NCBI RefSeq assembly: GCF_900166655.1
Contig: NZ_FVZB01000004.1
Coordinates: 1 to 64,000, forward strand
Length of the DNA: 64,000 nt
From: Halobacillus hunanensis
GTDB lineage: Bacteria > Bacillota > Bacilli > Bacillales > Halobacillaceae
Direction of reading: 5' to 3'
The position numbers were made by a program, and so were the translations under genes. The notes beneath the pieces were generated by a model. That model was not told the DNA's origin. It saw nothing but the letters and a program-made list of their open reading frames with translations, and did no database searches. Shown piece after piece: positions 35,941 to 43,300 of this stretch; the stretch's first letter is position 1; every line of letters begins with the position of its first letter.

Positions 35941-35999
35941 CATGTTCTTAAGTATAGGAAATGTGTATATGTCCTGTTTTCGAGGTACACTAAACATAG

Positions 36000-36175
36000 A
36001 AGTAGCTAAATTAAGAAGGCCCACGGTGCTTTAACAACGCAGGTCACAACAGACCGAACTATCAAGAGGATAAGGCTTTAATGGTGTCCTTTTGCCATCA
36101 CATAAGGGGGTCTGTTGTTAGTGCTATTGAACATGATATAGGCAAGCAGCCTTTCCCATTAAGGAAAGGCTGAAA
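36000..36175. other. Structured non-coding stretch
   Basis: Two hairpins: ACAACAGACC near 36046 pairing with GGTCTGTTGT near 36107, and AGCCTTTCC (36149) with GGAAAGGCT. It lies just upstream of the toxin-antitoxin locus and may be a decayed second copy or a control RNA. Confidence 0.4.
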
Positions 36176-36242
36176 CAAACTACTCAAGGGCGGTTTAGGT
36201 CGTTCAGGTGTACAAAGTTGCTGTCCGTGGTATAATAAGCAT

Positions 36243-36402
36243 AGAAACAACAAATAATCATAAAATAAAGAAAGACCGCAGGTGCTACTAACACCATACG
36301 GTCTAAATACAATATGATCAGTTCCCCTACAAGGGGGGACGGAGCAGTAAGGAACAGACCTCACCACGAGCCGCTAACTCAGAAGGTGGGGTCTATTTTT
36401 TA
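36243..36402 (+). ncRNA. Candidate antitoxin RNA, overlapping the toxin mRNA 3' end
   Basis: A TATAAT box at 36231-36236 could start a transcript of about 160 nt that ends at a terminator-like stem (AGACCTCACC with GGTGGGGTCT, 36356-36394, then T6). A further hairpin AGACCG...CGGTCT lies near the start. It runs antisense to the toxin gene's 3' end, the layout of type I txpA/ratA-like pairs. Confidence 0.55.
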
Positions 36403-36470
36403 TGGTTTATGATCGTAACAACAAGTGTTGCGAAGGCGATCATCAAAAATAGAACTTCAAAGGTTGTCAA
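36393..36470 (-). CDS. Type I toxin, putative holin-like (TxpA/BsrG/Hol_Tox type)
   Basis: 25 residues from TTG 36470, with AGGGGGTG about 6 bases upstream. The peptide starts MTTFEVLFLMIAFATLVVT and ends INHKK: a short acidic start, a hydrophobic helix and a Lys-rich end, as in the holin-like toxin family. Its 3' end is covered by a convergent transcript on the plus strand. Such pairs stabilise plasmids. Confidence 0.7.
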   Translation of the reverse strand: MTTFEVLFLMIAFATLVVTIINHKK

Positions 36471-36635
36471 AGGCTAACACCCCCTTTGCATCCGACATGT
36501 CCAAAAGACACGACAAACAGCAGGAATGCGCCGACCCCGACCTTGAGAAAAACCGAACCATTGTACATTAATTATAACATGTAACCATTGTTAAATGGGG
36601 CTTATACAATGATTTGTAGTTTTAATTTATAAAAA

Positions 36636-36743
36636 ACATCTACATTTAAAATTAAATTTAATATTGTTATTAGTATTCATATTAGATTCGATTTCAGTAC
36701 TAATATGAGTATTGATGTTAACACTTACATTAGTGCTAAATAA
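36636..36743. repeat. Hexad repeat array 3
   Basis: Eighteen in-phase six-base units, for example AGTATT, CATATT, AGTACT, AATATG, AACACT and AGTGCT, located downstream of the parAB operon and just touching the end of the Hfq-like gene. Confidence 0.65.
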
Positions 36744-36933
36744 TATACTTAACGGCCCCTTTGAAAACGGTCACTTCTACAGCCTCTCCGTTCTTTTCCG
36801 TTTCCAGAATGATTTCATACTGGAATACTTTCAGTAACTTCCCTTTCATCACTTTTCCATCAAGAAAACAAATCGAAATGTTTTCCCCTATTTTGTGGAT
36901 ATACCCGTACTTCTTCTTTTCGCTAGTTCCCAT
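36736..36933 (-). CDS. Hfq-like Sm-fold small protein
   Basis: 65 residues. The segment ISICFLDGKVMKGKLLKVF followed by a strand, a charged turn and VFKGAVKYI follows the Sm1/Sm2 pattern of Hfq (fLnG..l.G.i..fD ... yKHAIsyI), with FKGA in place of YKHA. Plasmid-borne Hfq paralogues are known (for example on pXO1). It is the last gene of the parA-parB-like cluster. RNA binding is inferred. Confidence 0.55.
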   Translation of the reverse strand: MGTSEKKKYGYIHKIGENISICFLDGKVMKGKLLKVFQYEIILETEKNGEAVEVTVFKGAVKYII

Positions 36934-36957
36934 TACCTTATTTCCCCTTTCCTTTTG

Positions 36958-37179
36958 CTAAGTCGTTCTACTACGAGACACTTTTCTATACAAAGCAATG
37001 ACAGCTCTGTTTTCTCTTTCCCATTCCTGATTTTTCAGCATTGGAATATTAAATGCTTGTTCCATTTCCGTCATGAGCGTGGCAAAACGACGATCCTTTT
37101 CTCCGGTTGATAAACCACATGTAATTGTTTCTTCATACCTTCTATTGAATGCTTTTAATGCTGCTCTTTTTTTAGTCAT
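36958..37179 (-). CDS. Hypothetical basic protein, 73 residues
   Basis: Arg/Lys/Glu-rich helical protein between the parB-like and Hfq-like genes, with GAGAGG upstream of ATG 37179. Probably cotranscribed with parAB. Not recognised. Confidence 0.6.
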   Translation of the reverse strand: MTKKRAALKAFNRRYEETITCGLSTGEKDRRFATLMTEMEQAFNIPMLKNQEWERENRAVIALYRKVSRSRTT

Positions 37180-37194
37180 TCAGGTACCTCTCAT

Positions 37195-37632
37195 CTATGA
37201 CTTAAAAACGGATTTCAAGAACTCATTAACGAGGTTAGATCGTGCCCCTTTCCCGTGCTTCTTTCCGAATTTCTCAAATTCTTTTGCGATATCCTCATCG
37301 AGATGAATACTCACTTGCCGTTTCTTTACTGGCTTCTCTTTTCCTGTGACCGCAGAAACAATACTTTCTATGTTGTTAGTGTTAGAACTGGTTTCATTAT
37401 TATCATTAGTATTAGTGTTAACACTTTCATTAGTTTTATTTTCAGTACTAGAATTAGACTTAGAGTTATTATTAGTACTGGATTTAAAACTTATATTAGA
37501 ATTATCTTTGACGTTCTTATTGTTTTTAGATTCAGTGTTATTATCCGTTTCATTATTTGTATTAGTGTTAGTGTTCTTATTCTTATCAGTATTAGCGACT
37601 TTTCCAAATCCGGCCAACCCTTTTTTATTACT
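37195..37632 (-). CDS. ParB-like ribbon-helix-helix protein with Asn/Thr-rich linker
   Basis: About 145 residues. A short N terminus (MSNKKGLAGFGKVANTD) is followed by about 75 residues of Asn, Thr, Ser and Lys, then a C-terminal RHH domain (KKRQVSIHLDEDIAKEFEKF and SNLVNEFLKS). It overlaps parA by 5 bp and has GGAG upstream. RHH centromere-binding proteins partner Walker ParAs in type Ib partition. The low-complexity linker is encoded by 36 in-phase DNA hexads. Confidence 0.8.
   Translation of the reverse strand, partial: SNKKGLAGFGKVANTDKNKNTNTNTNNETDNNTESKNNKNVKDNSNISFKSSTNNNSKSNSSTENKTNESVNTNTNDNNETSSNTNNIESIVSAVTGKEKPVKKRQVSIHLDEDIAKEFEKFGKKHGKGARSNLVNEFLKSVFKS
37378..37593. repeat. Hexad repeat array 2, inside the parB-like coding region
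   Basis: Thirty-six contiguous six-base units in phase with the codons, so each unit is a dipeptide (AACACT is Asn-Thr). Frequent units on the plus strand are AGTGTT, AGTATT, ATTATT and AGTACT, the same as in the non-coding arrays. Confidence 0.75.
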
Positions 37633-38410
37633 CATCCTCATTGATCTCCTTCCATAGTTCAAAATAGACATTTGCTTTTTGTATATTTTTACCCAGGGTA
37701 GCAGGTAAATTATCATACGCCACGGAACTTGCAAATCGGATGGTTGAAGGAATATACGTATCAAACATTTTCACGCCATTTTCTATGGCGTATCTGCGTG
37801 TTTCTTGCATGACTTCTTGGTGCAGTGTTGTTTGGTAATTCACCATTGTTGCAAACACACCGAGCAAGTTTAGGTCAGGATTATATTGCTCTTTAAAATC
37901 TTCAATGGTTTGCAGCACTTTTATTAACGATCTCATTGAGTATGATTCTGGATTGTAAGGAATCAACACTTCATCAGCAAATGTAAAGGCGTTGCCGACC
38001 ATCAGGGACAAAGAAGGTGGCGTATCTATAAAAATATAATCGTACTCATTTTTTAATTTAGCACATGTCTTTTTCATGATGGTAAATGGTTCAGGGTATT
38101 GATCTCTGTCTCCGATCACTCCGAAGTCAAATCCTACTAAATCATCATTAGCAGGTAAAATATCAATATAATCATGCGCCTTTACAATGACTTCTTTAGG
38201 GTCCGTTTCTTCAAGCAATACATTGTATAATCCCTGTTCAAAATCATTATCTGGATTAAAGCCGAAGGTTAGTGCAACATTCGACTGATTGTCCGCATCA
38301 ATGATGAGGACTTTCTTTTTTTCGGTAGCTAAAACTCCTGCCAAATTCGTTGCTGTTGTCGTTTTCAACGAACCGCCTTTGTTGTTATTAATACAAATAA
38401 CAGTACCCAA
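37628..38410 (-). CDS. parA: ParA-type partition ATPase
   Basis: 260 residues. The deviant Walker A motif KGGSLKTT lies at residues 10-17, the ParA A' motif IDTPPSL and the Walker B region follow. I chose TTG 38410 because GAGAGGTGG lies 7 bases before it; the frame continues upstream into hexad repeats, which are non-coding. It is followed by the overlapping RHH ParB-like gene. It drives plasmid segregation together with that protein and a centromere. Confidence 0.93.
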   Translation of the reverse strand: MGTVICINNNKGGSLKTTTATNLAGVLATEKKKVLIIDADNQSNVALTFGFNPDNDFEQGLYNVLLEETDPKEVIVKAHDYIDILPANDDLVGFDFGVIGDRDQYPEPFTIMKKTCAKLKNEYDYIFIDTPPSLSLMVGNAFTFADEVLIPYNPESYSMRSLIKVLQTIEDFKEQYNPDLNLLGVFATMVNYQTTLHQEVMQETRRYAIENGVKMFDTYIPSTIRFASSVAYDNLPATLGKNIQKANVYFELWKEINEDE

Positions 38411-38431
38411 ATTAATACCACCTCTCAAATT

Positions 38432-38575
38432 ATATTTAATGTTGTTACTTATTATTATACTTTGACTAACTCTAAAGTCAACACTTACATAAGTACTTTT
38501 ATTGAATCTAACCATAAAATTAAAATTAATACTAAATCTAATCATAATTGTGATTTTAAATTTATTTCTAAATCT
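38432..38575. repeat. Hexad repeat array 1, upstream of parA
   Basis: Twenty-four in-phase six-base units (AATGTT, TATACT, AACACT, AGTACT, AATACT, AAATCT and variants) cover the parA promoter region. A partition centromere that also controls parA transcription is the natural inference. Confidence 0.7.
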
Positions 38576-38622
38576 TATTGGAGTGAAGAATAAGTTTATA
38601 GGGGTCACCCAAAGGGTCTACT

Positions 38623-39110
38623 ACCAGTTTCTAAGATAGCCAAGTACGCTATCTAACAAATTGGTGTATCTCGCTTCCCTCTAAAATCGTCGATAACAAC
38701 GGGCTGTAGCAAAGGGGTAGGTCGTGAAGCAAAAACAGTCCGATAAGTTCCTGTCGATTTCTTAACGGGTGAACGATGACAAAACCATCAAGACCGTTCA
38801 AAAGGGATAGCAGGCTACGCCTGCTTTTTATTATGGTTATTTTTCCTTTTGCACTCCGAATCGTACAACGCCCTAAATCTTCTAACCTTCCAATGGGGCA
38901 GGTACCGTATGCCTTTCCCCATTGGAAGCTAAGAAGATTATGAAACCATCAATAAACTTTCACGGCATAGCCTTCGCTTTCGCTACGGTATTCCATGTTT
39001 TATTGACAGTTTCATATAGGGGTTGTGAGATTCTCCATAGCAAAAGGGAAAAATAATCCCCTTTAGGGGACTTACTCCGTTTCGGAGTTACAAAAATCAA
39101 AAATAATTTC
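38623..39110 (+). promoter_or_regulatory. Element B: long structured leader upstream of ardC, paralogue of element A
   Basis: Hairpins in order: 38623-38665 (ACCAGTTT with AAATTGGT, plus an inner AGATAGC stem), 38809-38825 (AGCAGGC stem then T5), 38876-38939, 38940-39015 and 39074-39088 (ACTCCGTTTCGGAGT). Shared blocks with element A include CGATAACAACGGGCTGT, TTTTGCACTCCGAATCGTA and ACCGTATGCC. It ends just before the ribosome site of the gene at 39128. Likely a leading-region promoter active on single-stranded DNA, or a structured RNA. Confidence 0.6.
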
Positions 39111-39127
39111 AAAGGAGCGAAAAGCAA

Positions 39128-39334
39128 ATGATAGTAAATTTCAATAGTGCCAAAGCAGACAAAGGAAAATATTTTGTTCATACCAAAAAAGGGGGAAGTC
39201 GCAATGCTGAAAGGATAGAAGGTAAATCTGCATGGTGTGTGCAGTATGAACAAACCGATGGAAACAAAGTTCCCTTGTCTTGGGTAGGAAAAGGTCTGGT
39301 TGTTGAAATAGAAAAGAAAGGTGGTGAACGGTAA
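39128..39334 (+). CDS. Small protein preceding ardC, 68 residues
   Basis: Basic protein with alternating strands (GKSAWCVQYEQ, VPLSWVGKGLVVEI). AAAGGAG lies 10 bases upstream of ATG 39128, right after element B. Its stop shares a base with the ardC start, so the two are coupled. Unknown function; perhaps an ArdC partner. Confidence 0.65.
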   Translation: MIVNFNSAKADKGKYFVHTKKGGSRNAERIEGKSAWCVQYEQTDGNKVPLSWVGKGLVVEIEKKGGER

Positions 39335-40161
39335 TGAGTAAAAAAATCTATGAAATGATTACGAATCAGATCATAAAGAAGTTGGAGGAAGGGACAGTCC
39401 CTTGGAAAAAACCTTTTAAAAATGGTGTAGCTATTAATTGGAAAACACAAAATCCATATCGCGGCATTAATACCATGCTTTTAGAGGGTGGAGAGTACGC
39501 CACATTTAAACAAATAAAAGAGAGTGGGGGAAAGGTTAAAAAGGGAGAGAAAAGCCAAATCGTTGTTTTTTGGAAGTGGTTAGAGGTTGAGGATGAAGAA
39601 ACAGAAAAAGAAAAAAAGATCCCATTTTTACGTTATTATCGGGTCTTTGAAATTAATACACAAGTTGAAGGGTTAGAAAGTAAACGAGACACAGAAAGTT
39701 ACAATCATAATCCCATCGAAGAAGCTGAAAAAATTAAACGGGAATATGTAAATGCGCCGTCCTTTAGTTTTATATCTGGTGCCGCATATTACAAGCCTTT
39801 CGAAGATAAAGTTAATGTCCCACCTATAAAAGATTTCGAGGATGTAAACAAGTATTATAGTACGCTGTTTCATGAACTTATTCACTCAACTGGACACAAA
39901 GAAAGATTAAGCAGGGAAGGTATCACAGGGACTATAAAATTCGGGAGTGAAAACTACAGCAAAGAAGAATTAATTGCAGAGCTTGGGGCTTCCATGTTGT
40001 GTGGAGTAACGGGAATAGAAAATACAACAATTGATAACAGCGCATCGTATATTCAATCATGGTTGCGAGCATTAAAGAATGATAAAACATTAATTATAAG
40101 GGCGTCTCAACAAGCGCAAAAAGCCAGTGACTACATTCAGGGCCTAACATTTAAATATTAA
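39334..40161 (+). CDS. ardC: ArdC-family antirestriction protein
   Basis: 275 residues: an N-terminal ArdC domain (EEGTVPWKKPF, then NPYRGINTMLL, about residues 1-110) that in this family binds single-stranded DNA, and a C-terminal zincin-like domain with HELIHSTGH near residue 185. ArdC proteins protect incoming plasmid DNA from host restriction during transfer. It follows element B and a small coupled ORF, and the transferred strand would be its template. Confidence 0.88.
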   Translation: MSKKIYEMITNQIIKKLEEGTVPWKKPFKNGVAINWKTQNPYRGINTMLLEGGEYATFKQIKESGGKVKKGEKSQIVVFWKWLEVEDEETEKEKKIPFLRYYRVFEINTQVEGLESKRDTESYNHNPIEEAEKIKREYVNAPSFSFISGAAYYKPFEDKVNVPPIKDFEDVNKYYSTLFHELIHSTGHKERLSREGITGTIKFGSENYSKEELIAELGASMLCGVTGIENTTIDNSASYIQSWLRALKNDKTLIIRASQQAQKASDYIQGLTFKY

Positions 40162-40213
40162 AAATTCCCCTTCATGGTGATTCCTTTGAGGGGAATAAAG
40201 GAGATTGAAGAAG

Positions 40214-40390
40214 ATGAAATATAAAACGAACAAAACAGTAACAATAAATACTTACAAAGGAAGTTTTGAAGTCTCTGAAAATTGGTTGAAACAAAACACT
40301 GAAGGAATGAATATAAGTGAATTTCTAAGTAGCTATACTTGGGATGATGGAGAAAGGTTATACAATAAATTGTTAGAGGAAATTGAATGA
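40214..40390 (+). CDS. Hypothetical protein, 58 residues
   Basis: Small soluble protein after ardC, with AAAGGAG about 10 bases before ATG 40214. Probably in the same early transcript. Not recognised. Confidence 0.6.
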   Translation: MKYKTNKTVTINTYKGSFEVSENWLKQNTEGMNISEFLSSYTWDDGERLYNKLLEEIE

Positions 40391-40398
40391 TAAACGCT

Positions 40399-40513
40399 GT
40401 TTACCCGGTTTCGATTCTGACCGGGTAAACTGTTACGCATGGATGAAAAACTAAGGTTTTTCTTTGGTTTAAAAAGCAGGCATCGAGCCTGCTTATTGGT
40501 TGCTGAAGCAACC
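40399..40513 (+). other. Three consecutive hairpins between ardC cluster and oriT side genes
   Basis: GTTTACCCGG with its complement (40399-40430), AGCAGGC with GCCTGCT (40475-40493) and GGTTGC with GCAACC (40498-40513). The middle stem equals that of element B. Could be a terminator group or a lagging-strand initiation site for transferred DNA. Confidence 0.5.
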
Positions 40514-40583
40514 ATGAAAACAAGGAAAAAACACTGACGAGTTTTCACTATTCAATTCAAATTATGACTCCATGATGTAAGAT

Positions 40584-40838
40584 TTATAGATTAACATTAG
40601 AGGGATGATATTTGTTGGGTTTATTTTGATTGACGTATTGAGAAAACATTTTAAGTAATGCCTCTGTATCTTCAATGGATAAATGTTCACATTCAAAATA
40701 CTTTTCAAGTAAAGCACCTTTTTGGATAATTCTTCTGGTTCGTTCTCTACGTTCTTTTGATTCGACCTTTTGACGATCACGACTGATTTCAAGTTCCAAT
40801 TCATTAATTTTTGCTTGGATTCGATCAATCTTATTCAT
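40584..40838 (-). CDS. DUF3847-like relaxase-associated protein
   Basis: 84 residues with an N-terminal coiled coil and RTRRIIQKGALLEKYF, the pattern of DUF3847 proteins found beside MOBQ relaxases. AAGG lies before ATG 40838. It is divergent from the relaxase, with oriT between. Possibly a relaxosome accessory protein. Confidence 0.65.
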   Translation of the reverse strand: MNKIDRIQAKINELELEISRDRQKVESKERRERTRRIIQKGALLEKYFECEHLSIEDTEALLKMFSQYVNQNKPNKYHPSNVNL

Positions 40839-40849
40839 GAATAATTACC

Positions 40850-41086
40850 TTAATATTGTTTTGCGTATTGATCTGAAGATGATGTTTCTAAATTTGAATT
40901 TTGTTCGTCAAATTGATCTTTAAGGTAACTAATTAGTTCAATTGCTTTTTTTTCATCTTCATAATCTAGGTTAAATGTTTTTAAAAATTGTTTACCAATT
41001 TTATTTTCAAACTTCAGTTTTTCTTCTTTGATTTGTTTTTGAAGTTCTTCGATTTTCTCTTGCTTACTTTTAATTCTATTTGCCAT
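40850..41086 (-). CDS. Small coiled-coil protein next to oriT
   Basis: 78 residues with Lys/Glu-rich heptads in the first 40 residues. AAGGAG lies upstream of ATG 41086. It is first in a two-gene unit with the DUF3847-like gene, facing away from the relaxase. A relaxosome or regulatory role is inferred from position. Confidence 0.6.
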   Translation of the reverse strand: MANRIKSKQEKIEELQKQIKEEKLKFENKIGKQFLKTFNLDYEDEKKAIELISYLKDQFDEQNSNLETSSSDQYAKQY

Positions 41087-41139
41087 CAGTTAATCGCTCC
41101 TTTGGGGTTTTATTTTATTGTGGCATAATTCAAATAATA

Positions 41140-41168
41140 TTGCAATAATTTTCCCTGTTTGCTATAAT
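41140..41168 (+). promoter_or_regulatory. Promoter of the relaxase operon
   Basis: TTGCAA (41140-41145), a 17-base spacer and TATAAT (41163-41168). The transcript would begin just upstream of oriT, so relaxase bound at oriT could repress its own gene. Confidence 0.7.
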
Positions 41169-41183
41169 GTTCCCAAGTTCAAT

Positions 41184-41232
41184 GAACGAAGGGCGCACTT
41201 ATGCACCGTTTTTAACGGTGCGCCAGTACCTG
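41184..41232 (-). other. Origin of transfer (oriT) with MOBQ nic site
   Basis: On the minus strand, hairpin GCACCGTT with AACGGTGC is followed by TAAGTGCGCCCT (41190-41201), the conserved nick region of RSF1010, pIP501 and pSK41-type plasmids; the cut is expected after the final T. The relaxase gene is about 120 bp away. The 5' end of the transferred strand would run toward lower coordinates, so ardC and element B enter early. Confidence 0.85.
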
Positions 41233-41323
41233 TCAAACTAACGTTTGAGAAGGATAACGCCCTCAAATGATATGTGGTAAAATTCGCTTCGCTCATGTTG
41301 AAAAAGAAAGGAGGATGTATGTT

Positions 41324-43273
41324 ATGGCTATTTATCATTTTTCAGGTCAAATGATTTCAAGAGGTAAGGGACAATCTGCAACGGCTGCGGCTGCTTATCG
41401 TTCTGGTGATAAATTACATAGTGAAAGATACAATAAAACCAATGAATACAAACGTATAGTACAACCTGAATCATTTATGATGAAGCCTAAACATGCACCT
41501 GAATGGGCAAACAACAGAGAGCAATTATGGAATGAAGTTGAAAAAGTTGAAAATCAAAAAAATGCCCAATTAGCAAGAGAGTTCAACGTGGCATTACCTG
41601 TTGAATTAAGCAATGAAGAACAGACTAAGTTAGCAAAGAAATTTGTCCAAGAAGTATTTGTCGATGAGGGTATGGTTGCCGATCTATCCATTCATCGTGA
41701 CGATGTAAATAATCCGCATTTTCATGTCATGCTGACTACAAGAGGGTTTAAAGAAAATGGAGAATGGGATGCTAAAGCATCGAAAGTTAAATTAGAAAAT
41801 GGCAAACAAAAACGAATCAATAAAAACAATTGGGGCGACCGTGATACTTTTAGAAAGTGGCGTAAACAATGGGCAGATTATGCCAATCAATCGTTAGATC
41901 AAAACGATATCAACGAAACAATAACTCATCGTTCTCATGAGTCTCTTAATAAAGAAACTGTTCCAACGATTCATGAAGGATATCAAGCACGTAAAATGGG
42001 TGATGAATCAGATCGTGTAGCCGTTAATAAACAAGTGAAAAGACATAATGACAAAGTACAGTTGTTAAATGAATATAAACAGGAAAAACAAAAACTCGAA
42101 AAATCCGAACAACTTTCCCGTTCCTTTTCTCCGAAAGAGAAAAAGGAAATTTCTAAATCTGCAAAGTCATTAAAAATGTTTGTTTCTTTTAGAAATATTA
42201 ATGAAAAAGAAAAGATGCTAGCCAGATGGAAACATTCAACTTTGACGAAAAATGGGCAAAGTGATAATCGTGAAACACTGCAAAAAATTAAAAGCATTAA
42301 AGATAAGTTAGAAGTGGTTGATAACATTTTAAACAAAGAAGCAAACCGTTTCATCGAAAAACATTATCCTGCATTATCAAAAGAGATGTACAATGATTTT
42401 TCTGCGAAATATTTAGTTGATGTATCAGTGAAGGAAAATAAAATTTTTGACCAAGATGAAACGATGAAGATTTTAAAAGAGGGTCAACAAGAAGAAGTCA
42501 ATCACGAGTTATCTAAACTGGTTCAAAATCGTCATTATTCTTATGAAACTTTAATTACAAGAAAAGATCAGTTGACCAATCAATTTGAAGCTTTACTTCT
42601 TAAATACAGAGTCGATTTTAATAAGCCTAGAACATTCGAAAGGCTTACACCAGAAGTACAAAATGACATCCGATCAACACATGAAACGCTACAATCAACG
42701 AAGCATGCTGTTAACTTTTTAGAAACGTATTATAACGACCAAATCACTCGGATGTATGACCAAGATGTTAGCAAGCAAATGACCATCAATGAAAAGGAAT
42801 TAGTTGTCGGCTACAATGAGTATTTTAATAAGACCGTGCCATTGAATGGTGAAGGTCATCCTAGCGAGATATTCAAGTTTAGCACCGATGAAAAAGCACA
42901 AATCATTGACTTGCTTCATGATTATCAAAACGGTCATCTAAACACGGAAGCTGACACTGAAACAAGGTTCGCTGACATCCTTTCCGGCAGTGCATCCATT
43001 CAGCATTATTTTATTGCTGAATGTTTGGAAACAAAAGATTTTGATGCGGATACGAAGTCGAAATTAGAGGATATTTTATCTTCTTATGAAGGTAAACATC
43101 AAGACTATATTTCCTTTAATGATACAAGGCAAATGACTTCATTATCTAGCATGGTTCAGGCAACTCAAAACATTGTGGAGAACAGTTTAAAGCAAGCTGA
43201 TTATGATGAACGAGAAAAACTGCAAGAAATGAATCGTCTGCAAAGTCAACGTAAGCGTAAAGGGTTACGATAA
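41324..43273 (+). CDS. MobA/MobL-family (MOBQ) conjugative relaxase
   Basis: 649 residues. The N-terminal 230 residues are the nicking domain: AAAAYRSGD with the candidate catalytic Tyr, and HRDDVNNPHFHVMLTTRG with the metal-binding His cluster near residue 131. The remainder is a long helical, charged region. Similar to pIP501 TraA and pSK41 Nes. ATG 41324 has AAAGGAGG at 9 bases; the frame opens earlier at 41267 without a ribosome site. It cuts oriT and leads the strand into the recipient. Confidence 0.93.
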   Translation: MAIYHFSGQMISRGKGQSATAAAAYRSGDKLHSERYNKTNEYKRIVQPESFMMKPKHAPEWANNREQLWNEVEKVENQKNAQLAREFNVALPVELSNEEQTKLAKKFVQEVFVDEGMVADLSIHRDDVNNPHFHVMLTTRGFKENGEWDAKASKVKLENGKQKRINKNNWGDRDTFRKWRKQWADYANQSLDQNDINETITHRSHESLNKETVPTIHEGYQARKMGDESDRVAVNKQVKRHNDKVQLLNEYKQEKQKLEKSEQLSRSFSPKEKKEISKSAKSLKMFVSFRNINEKEKMLARWKHSTLTKNGQSDNRETLQKIKSIKDKLEVVDNILNKEANRFIEKHYPALSKEMYNDFSAKYLVDVSVKENKIFDQDETMKILKEGQQEEVNHELSKLVQNRHYSYETLITRKDQLTNQFEALLLKYRVDFNKPRTFERLTPEVQNDIRSTHETLQSTKHAVNFLETYYNDQITRMYDQDVSKQMTINEKELVVGYNEYFNKTVPLNGEGHPSEIFKFSTDEKAQIIDLLHDYQNGHLNTEADTETRFADILSGSASIQHYFIAECLETKDFDADTKSKLEDILSSYEGKHQDYISFNDTRQMTSLSSMVQATQNIVENSLKQADYDEREKLQEMNRLQSQRKRKGLR

Positions 43274-43300
43274 CTTTTTAAACAAGGAGATTGATTTAAA

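Noticed and set aside
36098-36367. Minus-strand frame of 89 codons over the toxin-antitoxin locus
   Set aside because: Lies opposite the candidate antitoxin RNA and hairpins; no ribosome site and protein-unlike sequence.
37378-37593. Hexad arrays considered as a CRISPR array or simple microsatellite
   Set aside because: Units are six bases with no spacers, so not CRISPR; units vary while phase is kept in four separate places, so not a plain slippage microsatellite.
38411-38608. N-terminal extension of ParA
   Set aside because: The frame is open upstream, but it runs through hexad repeats and the only good ribosome site is at TTG 38410, which gives the standard ParA start.
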